64,000 nucleotides of DNA, from positions 93,661,978 through 93,725,977 of the forward strand of contig OW799234.1 of assembly GCA_941918925.1 (NCBI GenBank). The letters run 5' to 3'. A program made the translations under genes and the position numbers. Origin of the DNA: Phyto melanocephala. Taxonomy: Eukaryota > Arthropoda > Insecta > Diptera > Rhinophoridae. Of this stretch, positions 22,609-35,510 are shown in pieces. The first letter of the stretch is position 1. Each line of letters begins with the position of its first letter. The notes under the pieces were generated by a model, which was not told where the DNA came from, ran no database searches, and worked only from the letters and a program-made list of their open reading frames with translations.

Positions 22609-24950
22609 TATTTTCTGATTATAAAAATTTTTTATTTTTATCTTTAATCTTTATTTAATAATTTTATTTCGAATCGATTAGGATAAACATTTCCTACTTA
22701 ACTTAAATTTATTTAGCATTGGTTTTTAAATTACTTTGAAGTTAATTTAAATAAACCCAGTAGGGATGACATTTAAAGCAAATAATTTTTTTTCGCACTT
22801 AATAAGATGTGGAAATCAAATCGCGTAACTCTTCCTACTAAAATTATATTATTAATTTTTAAAGCAAAGACAACGAAGTCTTAAGGAAGGATGTTGACTA
22901 CCCTCCTCAAGGCAACCGACACAGTGGAATACGAGCAAATACATTAATGCTCCAAAATGTAAAGAGAAGCGGACGTGATTGATATTATGTCTCATGAAAG
23001 TTAAGTTTTAATAAAAATCTAAACTTCTCCATGTCACTGTTCAAGGTAATGACATGTTTAAATATATTTTCCTTACTCTCAAATACTTCAAACAAATAAT
23101 GTTGGGCGAATTATTTAATAAAACATTTTTCTTAAGTTCCACCTAAGGGTTTTTATATGGCTTGGTACGAAACCGTAAAACGATTGCAAGGAATAATTTA
23201 TGATATAAAATAATGTGCAATTTTAAACAAATAATAAGAAATCAAAAACTGGACCAAGTATGAAGAAGCATGTGAAGCATGAAGAAATCAATTTCTTTTA
23301 TACTGTAATTGTATGAAAGGCACATATATTTTTAACATTTACAAAACCTCCATACAATAACAACTATATTACAATACTTAATGAAAAGAAGCTTTCGATG
23401 TACATGCCATTATGTTAAAGTTATTTCATCTAGACGTGAGTAATTGGCCAGTGTATCATTCTACAGATTGTAGACAAAACTTATGTCGTACCATGTATAT
23501 TTTTCTAAAAAAGTCTGTCTTACCTGCTCAGTGGAGGCAATTTTAAACTATTTGCAAACACAATTCTCTTCATTGTCCTGACCTTTTACTAGTTACTGAT
23601 AAAGAAAAATATAATATTGAACATACCCTGGATTCAGTAATTGAATGCTGCTTTAACAAAAGTTTTTTTTTACTGTCCCAAGTGTAGTTGTAGAAAACGT
23701 AAAACTATTAAACAGGGTTCAAAGTTAAAGAGTCAATGGTTACTTGAAACCTAAAAAAGTTTTTTCTCTTCAAATATAACTGATTTAGTTCTTTGCATAC
23801 TGAGTCGATATTTTCAATTAAAACGGCATAATGGAGGTGTATCAATGGCTTATGCGCAGGTTTAATTTTATTTTAATAGATTTTTTAAATTGAACACTAA
23901 GTTATAGATATGACTCTGATATCTTGGATCTTTATTATAAAACGACCAATTTTTTAAGCCACAGGCTCTATTATTTTAATTTAATTTGATTTAATATTTT
24001 TAATTTAATACTCTCAAGATTTTTTAAAATACATCTCTTTTATCTGATTGTTATAAATTACATATCCAGAGAAGCCAAAAAGCTTAGCAGGTTTTTAGCA
24101 TTAAGAATGTACTTCATTATATTTAAATAAAAATATTATTATTTAAAAAAAAAGATCGCAACATGTAACATGTGATTGTTATTGGCGACAACGGCTTAAT
24201 TTATCACTCACCTTTTTTAAAAGCAGACGAAAATCGTGAATCTCCTCAGGTATTTCAGATCCTTCCTAATTATTTTTAAATATTTTAGTCGAGGTCCTTT
24301 GAAGGTTTATAACCTAAAGCTTTAAAATCGATTTTCTTTCACTAGTTAAAACATTATGCTGAATATTAAAGTAAGAAGTAAGTTAACTTTAGTCTGACCC
24401 AATTTTCTTAAAATCAGCGCTGATTAGCATGGTTTGTGACGAGGTGTTCGAAGAATTAATTTTTGAATTGATATCCAAATATTAAGGTGTTAGTTTTATC
24501 ATGGTCATACGTCATATGTCTCCGTACCTTCTCTTGGGATTCAGGTTTTTTATAAGGCACCTAATACAATTTGTCGTTATTGTTTTTGCTTCCTCCCATG
24601 TTTAGGCTATTGCCGTCATCTTCTGTCCACTGTTTTTACTTTGCTAACGTTTCGTTAGACTTTTCACATTTTTCTATCTTAGCCGATTATTAGTCTACTG
24701 TAGCCTGTCCCAGAATGATGATGTTGCCACCTGTTTTTATCTATGAACAAAGCCTTCATTTAATTCTACAATGATGCAAATTGCTGCCATGTCGCTAAAC
24801 ATTTATAATTTTCCCTATAAGTAACGATTTCTGAATGCTTACGTGATGCAGACCTTATTTTAATATCATAAGTAGGCTTGTACAGCAGGGGTCTTCATTT
24901 TTCTTTTTTATGGATTTGTCTGCGAGAAGAAATTGAACGCCGCATTAAAA
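22609..24950. other. AT-rich non-coding DNA
   Basis: No recognisable gene or repeat. Slightly less AT-rich passages at 22880-22980 and 24500-24760 have stops in all frames and no family signature that I can see. Confidence 0.45.
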
Positions 24951-24954
24951 TTTT

Positions 24955-25025
24955 TGTTTGACTTTACCGGTACTCTAACCCGGAATCGTTGTTTAAAAGT
25001 TTAGCCCTCTAACCTCTACACTATA
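24955..25025 (-). repeat. Possible tRNA-derived (SINE-like) remnant
   Basis: On the minus strand the text GTGTAGAGGTTAGAGGGCTA, followed some 20 bases later by GATTCCGGGTTAGAGTACC, recalls the box A and box B spacing of tRNA-derived repeats. Box B is degenerate (the GGTTCGA core is lost) and no cloverleaf can be drawn, so it is not a functional tRNA. Confidence 0.3.
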
Positions 25026-25029
25026 CTTT

Positions 25030-26105
25030 TTCTAGCCATCGCTTAAATCGTAAACTTTATACAACTTTTAAAAGTTTATATTAAAACGTTTTTTTTTTAA
25101 ATTTATTTAGTTTTTATTGTTAAAAATTTTTTATGTACAGTTTTTAAAAAATTAATATGTTTTAAAGGAAGAAGCAAACAAAGAACATACCATAGAAACT
25201 GGGAAATCTAAAAATTGGTCAGAAAAAAAACTAAATTCACTTTATGCACAATTCTCATAAGCGTGTGTGTAAAATTAACGAATAAGCTTAATGCATTTAG
25301 ACTATTAACACAATTAAAATTGAACACCTTTTTTTTGATAATAACAAGAGCTATTGTTATTGCAGTCATAAATTTTATTTGGTTCTTTGCAATTTTTCAC
25401 ATGCGGTGGATATTTGAAAGGATATTTTGTTATACATTTGAACCTTTAAACACTCAAACTTAAAACTTACATGGATATTCTTTCTGGCCCTTTACGACCA
25501 TATTTACTTGTATTCGTCTGTACCTCTCATATATTTTCATCTTTAAACACTTTCTTCTAAAATATTAAGTTTTGTTTGGTGTCTGCCTGGCAATTTTTGT
25601 GTAGACTACCAAGTACTTACTGCTGCAGTAGTTGTTATTGTATTCAAGTAATAAGCTTGATATGAACTCGTATGTCATAAGAATTGTTGAAAATTAAGAT
25701 TTTTTTAATTTTTTTTTTTGTTTCCGTGTGATGCTGCCAGATTCTTTTGTAATTGGATTATTTATCTTTTATATTGCACTTGTGTATTTGATGTTTCTGT
25801 TTCCTTTTGGTTATTAATTCTTTTTTTTTTAAATTTAATTTTTTCTTTGACCGAACACAAGGCAAATGCAGAGATGCTGACACAGACACAAATTCTTTAC
25901 ACTTGGTAAAGAAAAGTTTCGACACTCTGATACGGATAGATTTTAAATGAAAATTTAATGTGTCAAAAAGGAATACCACAGGTAGGCAAACACGAGAGAA
26001 GTGAATTGGCATAAGTACGGCACAAAAATATATAAAATGTTTTATTTTTTTTTTTTTAACATATTGAGTGAACAAATGTACAACTGAACAATTGTTAACA
26101 TGCTC
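25030..26105. other. AT-rich non-coding DNA
   Basis: Overlapping plus and minus frames at 25215-26075 are rich in F, L, I and K and show no family motif. I judge them to be chance frames of AT-rich DNA. Confidence 0.45.
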
Positions 26106-26109
26106 ATAT

Positions 26110-26720
26110 CAAGGGTGATTTTTTTGGTATAATGGTTTTTTAGTGTAGAAAATGGATTCGTGACATATGGCAATGCCAAAATGCTTAGTTAGATTAGCCT
26201 TTTCATCGTGAATAGACTAAAAAACGAACAACGTTTTTTTTATCATGTTTATTTTTCTTTTTCTCTTAGATGGCTCAATGGGGATGGCGAAAACAGAATT
26301 GTTGAGTTTGGAGTGAAGGACAGCAAGAGGCAGTTTAAAAGCCGTCAACTCGCCCTAATTGGTGAGATTGACAGGCTAGTGGCATCATTGGACCATACTT
26401 CTTTCAATAGAGCAAAATTGGACTTGGTGGATACGTGGTTACAATTAAAAGTTGACACACGCTACATTTTGTAGACTATATTGGCAACAAAAATCACGAG
26501 ATATGACAACACTAGACTAATTTGTGTGTGGATACGTGAAGTCTCTTTTACACATGGATAAATCAGCCACAACTCAAGTTCTGAAAAACAAGATCACAGG
26601 TGCCATTGGCGAGATATCGGCCAGTATGCTTGAAAAAGTATGCCAGAAATGGAGCTTATGAAGGGATCATCAAAGTTTATATGCGTGCAAAATTTGTATA
26701 AGATACTCGTGATCATAAAA
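26110..26720 (+). mobile_element. Decayed, internally deleted mariner element
   Basis: The left end CAAGGGTGATTTTTTTGG (26110-26127) is a familiar mariner-type inverted-repeat start. Downstream, the transposase can be followed in pieces. At 26208 the N-terminal NRLKNEQR appears, with GTG in place of the start. From about 26271 the block after the first catalytic D gives WLNG, KQNC, VWSEGQQEAV and, farther on, SGIIGPYFF in changing frames. From about 26480 the C-terminal part reads SRDMTTLD, GYVKSLLHMDKSATTQVLKN and KITGAIGEISASMLEKVCQK W. The right inverted repeat was not found. Internal deletions have removed the region between the N-terminal residues and the first D, and most of the second catalytic block. 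Confidence 0.75.
26480..26660 (+). pseudogene. mariner transposase C-terminal fragment
   Basis: The frame SRDMTTLD-stop-FVCGYVKSLLHMDKSATT, then QVLKNKITGAIGEISASMLE and KVCQKWS, aligns with the C-terminal third of mariner transposases. There the D-L-T-P-L-D-x-F-L-W-G motif supplies the third catalytic D. Here D-M-T-T-L-D keeps both aspartates but carries a stop right after. The reading frame ends at TGA near 26660. Confidence 0.8.
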
Positions 26721-29064
26721 AAATGAAATGGCAGGCATTCGTTCTCTTGGCAAACTTCTGTATTTTATAAACAAAATCAACTGATACATATGGCCGGTTC
26801 GATATTTTTCTATAATTCTATTTTGTAAACCACTGATGTAAAATATATTTTATAATTATTTTTAAAATATCATGCTTCCACTAGATTATCTTCAAGGGAA
26901 TTTTTGATTTGTATAATACCAATCTAAACTACTTGTTTTCGGTAATAAAATGCAATAAATATTTGTAAAATTTAATAGTTTCTGCTGGTTTTTCAACAAA
27001 TAATTCTTTGTTACTATGACTCTTAGAGTTTCTTTTTCATAAGTTGTTTTTAAAATAAGGTGAGATAGAGTATGTCTGATGGCTTAAGCTTAAAACTTAA
27101 TGCCGTCATCAATATAGTTTAGTCCACTTCAATACAAAATAATATTGCTCTAAATTGTTGATGTATTGCTTTTGAAGAATTCTTAAGTGTTTAGCTCTTA
27201 ACTTCCTTTTTACTTTGGTTAATTTGCATATTTAATCTTCCTCGTGCTTTTTTTTGTAAAAACTTAATTCAGTGTAACTAATTAAAGCGGAGATTTCCAT
27301 CTGCGGTATGTTTTTCAGTATTGCTTAGTAGATGGCTATTATTATACATTGCAAAAACTTTTGACTTAAGATTGCAATTTTAAATAAAAAAAAAACAATT
27401 TTTTAAGCCAGAAACAGTTTTAGAATATGTGTGCTTTAAAAAAAAGTGAAACATTTTTGACTTAAAAAGTGCATCTGAACTAAACACAAGTGTATGTCAT
27501 ATCTTTTGCGAGCATCTCTAATAATATACAAATAAGTGTCTGTGAACCGGCCTGTTGTTGTTTGTATACATTTCAAGGCTTTTTTTTAATAAAAGCAAAT
27601 ATATAAGTGTACCTTTCATATATTTCTCTCTATGTATGATATTTTCCAGATTTTTTTTTTTGTATATCTTGTACCCTGGGTACTTGCCAAGACATATGAT
27701 GGGTTGAAATGGTGGGACCATGTGAATTTATTATAATTACATGTCATTTGTTGTTTTGAAGTGTTAAGATTTTTACTTATTCTGGTTGTGTTTTTGTCAC
27801 ATTCGTTTGTTTGCTCATGTGTGTGAGAGTGCATATGTGATCCTAGTTATTAATATAATTAATTCTTTAACATGTAAAAAAATGCACAAAGTGTGAAAAG
27901 AAATATGAATGCGTTTGTATATGTGTAGAGGTAACAATTGTATGAAATGTAAAATTAATTTAAGTAATTGAAATGTACTTAAAAGGATATATTTTTTGAA
28001 GGACCTTAAAAATAATAATTTATGAGTGAATTTTAAGAGAAATAAGTTTTCTTGTTATTAACTGTTAAAAAAAATTAAATTTTAAAGCATGTTTGTGAAA
28101 ATCTTCTTATCTTTGTTTTAGTTATTTATTATATGTTGACCTTATATCTATGATTTTAGACAAAAACGTCTTAAGTCAAAAAATTAAATTTTAAGTATTT
28201 TATTTGTACTATGTTCACACATGCGCCTTAATTGTCAATTTATAATATTCTCGCAATTAAAGGCCTTTATTGAGCTTAATTTACAATACTAAAAATTACT
28301 TATAAATTGAGCAATATATACTTTATTGTTTCACTTATTGTCCAAAACTCGAAATAAGACACTTGACAAGTATGTTGATTGAGAAGAAAATTGTATAGAT
28401 GGCATTTATAATGTTAAAAAAATAAATAAACAAAAAATTAAAAGTAAGAATATTTATGGAAAATGGTTGATGAAAATTTTAATAAAATGTTTAAATAAAT
28501 TCAAATACATATACATAAATATATATAAATATAATTGTACATATGTTTTATGACCAGCAAAAACTGAAAAGAAGGCATTATTTGATTTGGTATAAATACA
28601 TCGAATTTTTGCAGCTATTAAATGCTAATAGAGTAAGATAAGTTGAGCATGTGTGAATACTTATTTTAATTGCTCAATCAACACTTAATTGAAACAATTA
28701 AAAATATCTGTCTGAACAGGGTATTAATGAGTTTTAAAAAATTTTTCGCTCTCTCGTGATTGCTTGTTTTACAACTTTTTCATATCTATCGAAGGTGTTT
28801 TTTAAATAATTATCGGTTTATAATAATTAAATTATATTTGTATTAAAAACTCCTTAAGGTAAAATTTAATATGACCGCAGACTCTACCTATTATAATACA
28901 AATATAGAGAAAAGAGAGAGAGTATCAGACGATCTCAAGGTAGACATTGTTGTCAAAATATTTAAAAAAATTACTTAATAAATTGTAATAGCTGTTAAAA
29001 AAATCATCTTACTAAGTGCCCTAAATAAAGTCTTAGTTCATTTAATAACTAAAAGAATAACAGA
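26721..29064. other. AT-rich non-coding DNA
   Basis: No gene or terminal repeat was recognised. Several A/T homopolymers and a GAGAGAGAG run (28909-28921) are the only texture. Confidence 0.45.
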
Positions 29065-29914
29065 AGAACTGATGCTAAATTTAAGAGAGCAGCTGGCTAG
29101 TTTTTGTTCCAACAAATTATGTGTGGACCGTCGCAAAGCAGTAAGTTTAATTTAGGTCGCCTTTGTAACATATTTTTTTTATTGATTTTGAGAAAGCTTT
29201 GACACCTTGGCTTATGACGAGCTGCCAAATTCTACATGATGGTATGCTCAGTCATAAGATTAAGGCTAACACTAGCGTTCGTCAGGGATGTGTAATGTTT
29301 ATACTTTATAATGAAACAAGCAATGATAAGTAACAGAGGAATTAAATGGGGGCTTCACGAATATGCCAATTACATATGCCGCTTCTCGCACAGCTGTACT
29401 GATATCGACTCACAACTTAAGCTGAATTAAAAGTTAATATAAAATATAAAATGCTTATGCAAATTAATTGCAAAAATTTGAACCCATTCTAAATAATTAA
29501 TCAGACATTAAACGAAATGGAAATGTACTATCTTGAAGAGATTATAAGTCAAATCGGTGGACCTAGTGAAGACATGTTAGCCGAATAAAAGAAATCTTTC
29601 GGTCAGCTTACGTACAATATCACATCGATTTAAATTAATATTTTCAGTACCAATACCAATGCAGAATCTAAATTTTTGTATGGCTGTTAAAGCCATAAAC
29701 TCTGCTTTAAAAAAAAAAAAATTACGCATTGCTGAATTCCGTTGTTTTTTTGCCCCGAACCATTTTAAATAATAGTCTGTGGGATAAATCATATCAAACT
29801 AAATTGTGTGAAGAAATACAAACAAGGCTTTATTATTATTTATTTATGGAAAAAGCTTTCTTAATTGGCCTTTGCATGGGGGAGAGCAAACAAAATCCGT
29901 GCCAGTTTCTATAG
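29065..29914 (+). mobile_element. RTE-like LINE fragment, highly decayed
   Basis: Reading along the plus strand in shifting frames I find: LREQLASFCSNKLCVDRR (finger block with C-V-D), IDFEKAFDTL (the F-x-K-A-F-D-x-L motif, about 29189-29215), then VRQGC (the usual V-R-Q-G-C-x-L-S-P motif, about 29279), and RGIKWGLHEYANYICRFSH, where the Y-A-D-D site has become Y-A-N-Y. Then come NQTLNEMEMYYLEEIISQIG GPSEDMLAE, SFGQLTYNI and INIFSTNTNAESKFLYGC, and finally NNSLWDKSYQTKLCEEIQTR at 29780-29830. The order and wording match RTE-clade polymerases. Many stops and the Y-A-D-D loss make it inactive. Confidence 0.78.
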
Positions 29915-31734
29915 ATTTAAAAACACAAACTCGTCATTATAGTTTTTTAATTTTTATAAATCCAAAACTGTTTCAAATTCATGTTTAAACACATTTATTT
30001 TATTTATAGGAAAATTATATTCGATTGTCCTCCAGTTATGCGTTAGATCACTTAGATTTAGTTATAATTATTTAGTCATAATATTCTATTTTATAGTCAC
30101 TTTTTTTCTCCAAAAATATATTCCGGGCTTAATAGTTCTATTTCTACTGAAATATTATTCATTAGAAGTGTATTTTATATTTCCTGAATTGCCGTTAAGT
30201 AAAACCATAGGCATTAGGTTTAATTTCTTAATATTTTTGAGAAACAAATTTTATGCAAATTTTTGTCCTTTGGCAATTGTTTTACAACTAACGCAATGTA
30301 AGGACAGATTTCTACATTTTGGTGAACATAAAAAATCTGTCCGCAATTCCCTACGTTCCTGTTTTGGGATTAAAAAAACGAGTTTTTTAGGGATTTTTCT
30401 TTTGACAAAACTGGTCTACATACTCTAAGCTTGGACCTCTATGAACCTATTATTTAGTTGCACTTACATTATTTATACATGTATAAATAACGGTAAAAAC
30501 ACATATATATTAAATATAATTTAAATACAAAGAACCACAAAATATAAACTTAATTATAATGAATTTTTGAAGATTATTTGTTTTTGTTTGCAGTATAGAC
30601 AAGAATAACAAAGAAAAGGATATAAAATTATTTATTTACTTTGAAAGTAAGTGAGTGGTATTCAAAAACTCTCTAAAGTTGTAAATAAGTTTTTAAAAAA
30701 AATCATGCCATTGCAAATTTAAATTGGTTTTAATTGAATTTATCAATAAAAATGGAATTAATTGATTGTTTTATGTGTTTTCGTTATTTGCAAAATTAAT
30801 TAACTTAAATAAAGTAAACTATTTAATTATAAATGTCATTAAATGCTGTTTAGTTTCTTACCTTAGATCATACTCTTTTGTTTAACTTTTTTTCGAAAAA
30901 TATTTTTTATTAGTGAATTAAATTAATTTTAAAGCTACATACTTAAATGACTTTAATTTCTTGCTTTCAATTTGTTTGTATTTACGTTTACCCATCACTT
31001 TATTAAATGGGTAATTCTTGTTACAAAATCAATTTGAACTTAAGAGACGTTATACACATTGTGATTAAATGACAAAACACATACATATTTAATGGTGTAG
31101 AAAGCACAAATTACATAACAGAAAACATGTCAGTCATTTAGGAGCTAGACAAACATAACACGTCGATATTCTAGAATTGTTAAGATCATGCAATTGATAT
31201 ACATTGACCAGGTGCGTTTAATTTAAAAGTTCAATTAAATTGTTATTGAAATAAAATTAAAAGAAAAAACGATTGTGTGTTGAAGTTATTTGGTAAGTAT
31301 TCCCACGAATTTTTTTTTCCAATTTTGCAAGCAGGACAGGCTTTATTCTTTAATAGTATTGCCTATATAGAAATGGTTAAATTGTTTGTAAACGAAAACA
31401 CTACAAAGTAAGTCTTCTGTACTTCTTATTATTTTATCAGTTGAAAAAAGAAAATTATTTTATTTCAATAGCAATTTTTATTTAACGTCTACTTTATGCA
31501 CCCTTTGTCAGCAGTGTGCAAGGGGAAGGCATGATTAAGCTCTTTTTGTGGAGATAAAACAATTCAAATACAAATGACCTACTATAACTTTATCGGCCGT
31601 TATCTCCGCTTGATTTTTGAAGCTGACTTTAAAGAATCAAATATTTTTTTTATAAAATTATTAATTGCATCGGGAGTATTCCAGTTCTATGCTTCCTTTG
31701 AACAGAATAACGTTGTTTCAGGTTAAAAAAATAA
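29915..31734. other. AT-rich non-coding DNA
   Basis: The frame at 30168-30428 shows no family motif. No repeat ends were recognised before the hairpin at 31735. Confidence 0.4.
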
Positions 31735-31779
31735 AGGCTATCAAGTAACCTTTGCTTTAAAATATGTACTTGATAGCCT
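31735..31779. repeat. Hairpin with 13-bp perfect stem
   Basis: AGGCTATCAAGTA (31735-31747) pairs perfectly with TACTTGATAGCCT (31767-31779) across a 19-nt loop. No coding frame or transposon end was seen around it. Confidence 0.75.
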
Positions 31780-33652
31780 AGCGTAACACTAATGCAAAGA
31801 CCTTAAGCTCTGCTATATTTAAAATTTCAACGTCGCTTAATTATACTGGTTAATATTAAAGGGGATCCTTATACCATAGAAAGTACGACACTTTTATGGT
31901 TAATAAATTTAAATATCTTAAGCATTGTGGATTTGCTTATACCTTTTTAATGCAATTTTTGTATTTTATTTAATTTGTGAGAAACTAATTTGAATAAGTC
32001 ATTACGTCTGTGGAATATAAAAACTTATTTTTAATTATGCGATTACCTAAATCTTAAACCGAATAAATCCCTTAAAGTCATTTGAAAGTTTACTGGCTTT
32101 TTAATAAAATTATTTAAGGTAATAAAGTTGTTTAAAAAAATGGTTTTCTATGAAAATTTTATTAACAAGCCTCTTATAAAGCTGTTTTAATTTTTATGAA
32201 TTACACCGTAACAATAAAGTTATCGATAGCTTTTATTTGGTGGCGTATGATTCATATTCAAAGTAAATCTAATTGGATATTAATCATACGCAGGGAATCA
32301 CCAAGATATTTGCAATTTTTTTAAAATTAAATTTAAGGGGAATTAATATTTCTGGTATAATGATATTGTAAAAAAATTGTGGCTGTGAATAAATTTTAGA
32401 ATCTACTTTAGAATATAAAACGCCATTTGTTTTAATTTTCTTGATTGTCATCTGTTCTGTCTTCCAGTACTCAATTTGCTACTTCAGGATTTCGATACAA
32501 TTTTGATGCAGAGGTAACTTAGTATCCAGGTTAAAATATGGGGTGCTTTTTAGCACAAAAAACAGCAAATAAAGTGGACAGGAAGATTGTCAAGATATAA
32601 GTGGTTATACGGACAAGACATCAGGACGAATATTAAATAAATTGGACTAACAGCAGTAAACTACTAATTTGAGCTGGCAGATATATAAAAATGAATATAA
32701 TACAAAAAAGTAAAGGAATAAAAACCAACGGATGGCTTAACTTTTATTGTTTTTAATAACTTATATGTAATTTTGAAGGATTTATCTCTGCCACTTGTTC
32801 TAATTAAGTCTAACAAAATTACAAACTTTGTGCTAAAAAAGCATCATAAAGGGAATTTCTGCTTTACTGATTTAATTTTAGGAAACTGACACTAAATCCC
32901 AACAAGGGTATATTTTGCGTAGCCCCGAAATAGTGAGTCTGACAAAGATCATCCAGGTTAGCCAAAAATTCTTAAAGTCCACAAATTTTAAAGCGTTTCT
33001 ATATAAATACTGTGACCTTCTTAACAAGAGCTTGAAGTTTTATTGAAAGCAACTCAAGAATAAATTAAAAACGTTTGAATTTTTCCAAAAGCAGGAAATT
33101 TGAAGACGAAAGACACCTTATGAGATGATTTTGAATGTCCGAAATGCTACTTAAACACTTTTTATAAGAGAAAATTATTTTTGCAACGAATAATTACTAG
33201 CGATTAAAAACTTAGCTCTTTAACAATTCTAAGCATAAGATATTGTATGTGAATCCTGGCCAACCAGCTGAATTGACATCAAAGCCAAATAGCCATTGTG
33301 TGAAGATATTTGTTGGGCTCTTTCTTATGAGCTACCGAAATCTGGCAATGACATCAGAGGCCACCTGTACAGAACGCAACTAAATATCCGGCCAGACATG
33401 AAATCATAAAGTTTCATTAGGACAATTCTTGGCTACATATTGCAATACCTGTTAAAACTGTTAAGAAATAATTGGAAATCTCTGGCTACATATATGTAGG
33501 AGGGTATTGAAGCAAACCATTACTATTCCGGGTTTATTGTCTACACGCTTCTTTTCCCAGCAATTTCGAGGATACTGATAGGCACTCCTTCCTTTTCTAA
33601 GTTCGCTCCATAACCGGCGTTTGTTTTAGACTAGACAAGGATTTCACATTGC
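31780..33652. other. Non-coding DNA, slightly less AT-rich after 32450
   Basis: Around 32470-32700 and 32880-33420 the base composition is closer to coding DNA, but every frame is broken within a few dozen codons. The minus strand near 32500-32560 can be read as VLKSTPYFNLDTKLPLHQNC, which I cannot assign. These may be fragments of an old retroelement. Confidence 0.35.
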
Positions 33653-33883
33653 CTAATGGTGATTGCATAAAATTCTCGTCGCATACCCTTTTGTTATCGC
33701 CAGCATATTCTTCAGACTAAGGTCTTCCGAAGCATCGATACTTAACGTATGCTTACCTGTAATCGGTAATCTTCCGCTTGGTAATGTTAGCCGTTGACAT
33801 ACAATATTTAATGCAGTTTTAGATTTCACTAGGCACATTCTACAAACATCAGTATTAGAGTCCAGAATTCCATTTGTCCGACT
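33653..33883 (-). CDS. Unidentified open segment, possibly retroelement-derived
   Basis: The minus strand is open for about 76 codons and less AT-rich than its surroundings. It reads SNTDVCRMCLVKSKTALNIV, then CQRLTLPSGRLPITGKHTLS and DASEDLSLKNMLAI. The stretch ALNIVCQRLTLPSGRLPI.G faintly recalls the protease region of BEL/Pao retroelements (…V…L..RL.L…..PI.GI). The C-R-M-C-L start faintly recalls a ZAD zinc finger. Neither match includes the key residues (no D-S/T-G triad, no second C-x2-C), so I leave it unnamed. A further piece, ANLEKEGVPISILEIAGKRS, follows at about 33560-33625 in another frame. Confidence 0.3.
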   Translation of the reverse strand, partial: SRTNGILDSNTDVCRMCLVKSKTALNIVCQRLTLPSGRLPITGKHTLSIDASEDLSLKNMLAITKGYATRILCNHH

Positions 33884-34059
33884 TCAATTTGTTTCGATCG
33901 ATGCGGAGGCATATATAAATTGAGAGTATTTGTACTTGATTGATAAAATAATATTTTCATTTTATAAATTCTAAATTTATTTTTTCTAATTTTCCCTTAA
34001 CAAAAAATAAATCGTGATATTGAATGAATTATATTTCTCTATAAAAAGAAAATTTAGAA

Positions 34060-34380
34060 AAGAAGTAGAAGTGCAATATTCGGAAATTTCGAGTTTATTA
34101 ATACCCTTCACCCAAATATATATAGACAACCACATCGCATCATTGTCTAGATTTCATATTTAATATTGTACGTTATTTTGTTTAGAATTAAAAGATTATG
34201 ACATTTTTAGTGACGACCACAATGGATTTTAAATATTTAACTAATCCCTATCATTTAATACACATATCGACCCTCCTTGTTGTCTAGAAATCGATCATCG
34301 TTTATTAGTTTTGCAAAGCAGTTGTATTTTTTTGCTTATATCTGAGTTAGTTTGAAACAACACGATCTTATAAAACACGA
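34060..34380. repeat. Degraded copy of the muscoid interspersed repeat
   Basis: The pieces 'agtgcaatattcggaaattt', 'taatacccttcaccc' and 'gcttatatctgagttagttt' follow each other in the same order as in the better copy at 11980-12816 (ATATTCGGCCGTGCCGAATC, TATACCCTTCAC, 'gctcatatctcagttgttta'). The 3' half is missing. Confidence 0.45.
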
Positions 34381-35351
34381 TATATATAAATATATAAATT
34401 GTGCCATATATCCACTTTCATTAAAATTTGACTTGCAGTTTTCTTTTATTTTTTAGTTAGTTTTAGTGCAGTAAACAGTGCAAAAGCCAAAAATACTTAA
34501 ACAAGTTATTTTTCCCACCTTTTTTTGTTTTTATTTAATCCAACTAAATATATCTAATTTAAATACGCTCCTGCAAAAAGTAGTTTACTCGTTCACACAT
34601 AAATACATTCTCGAACTAGTACACCTAAACCACCCTTGCCGGTACATCATCTAAATGACGTTATTGCTCGACATGACTCAATTTTTACAATCTACCATAC
34701 CTGTAAGGCTAACGGTAAATTTTTTTAATTTTTTTAATATGCCTGTGTGTGTTGCAAATACGTACATATATTTGCATACTTACTTCATATGAATATATAC
34801 TTTTCGATTTAGGATTTTTTGCAAGTAAAATTGTCTAGAGAGTTTGTAAAATGCAAATACTAAACAAACATACTTGTATGTAAGGTAAGTGTGTGTGCAT
34901 AATATGCAGTAGATATAGGAAAAAGGCTAAAAAACCAGGATAATAATGAAGTACCAATTTGGAGAGTGATCATAATGATGATCATTATCAGCATTGTAAA
35001 TGTCGTATCATTGTCTATGCCCAAAATGTAGATTATGATTATGTTAAAATGGCTCATTTTATGAAATAGAGTGAGGAAATGTAAAAATGTAAAAAAAACT
35101 AAATATTTGCTTCTGAATGTAATATATGGCAAACGATTATATAACTCAATTCATTTGAGACCCTGAAAATAAAAAAAGTTCAAATAAGAATTTACTCTAT
35201 TATAGTCTCATGCACACACACAGTTTCTTTCTAAATTATTTAATCTGTTTGATGCAACTTATAAATAGATTTAGATGTGTGCTTTTTTTTGTTAAATATC
35301 TAGTTACATTATAGAGCAAAAATGTGGTAAAATCATTGAGGAAGGATACAC
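34381..35351. other. AT-rich non-coding DNA
   Basis: Nothing recognisable; ATGATGATCATTAT near 34976-34990 is a short imperfect palindrome. Confidence 0.4.
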
Positions 35352-35510
35352 AGAAAAAATTATTTTGTAACTAATTGCTTAATTATTTTTTTTTGGAATT
35401 TTATTTGTTTTTTAATTAACTTAAATCATTTAATTAATTTTTTTAATTGATATTATATTTTGTATTTGTAAAAAATTAAGAAAAAATTTTTTAGTTTTAG
35501 AATAATATGT
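35352..35510. mobile_element. Single end of an AT-rich CACAGAAAA-type element
   Basis: CACAGAAAAAATTATTTTG at about 35350 leads into TTAATTAA-rich sequence, as at both ends of the element at 8493-9631. No matching right end was found nearby, so the copy is truncated or decayed. Confidence 0.4.

Noticed and set aside
25215..26075. Plus and minus frames of 63 to 105 codons
   Set aside because: Composition is dominated by F, L, I and K as expected from AT-rich DNA, plus and minus frames overlap, and no family motif was seen.
26208..26474. An 88-codon plus-strand frame with a polypyrimidine-AG before RWLNGDGENR, at first taken for a captured exon or a retroelement gag
   Set aside because: In the other frames the same DNA reads KQNC, VWSEGQQEAV and SGIIGPYFF, the middle of a mariner transposase, and both flanks are mariner too. 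The long frame is a shadow of a decayed transposase.
33653..33883. A ZAD zinc finger gene or a BEL/Pao protease
   Set aside because: The key residues are missing for both (no second cysteine pair, no D-S/T-G triad), so the segment was left unnamed.
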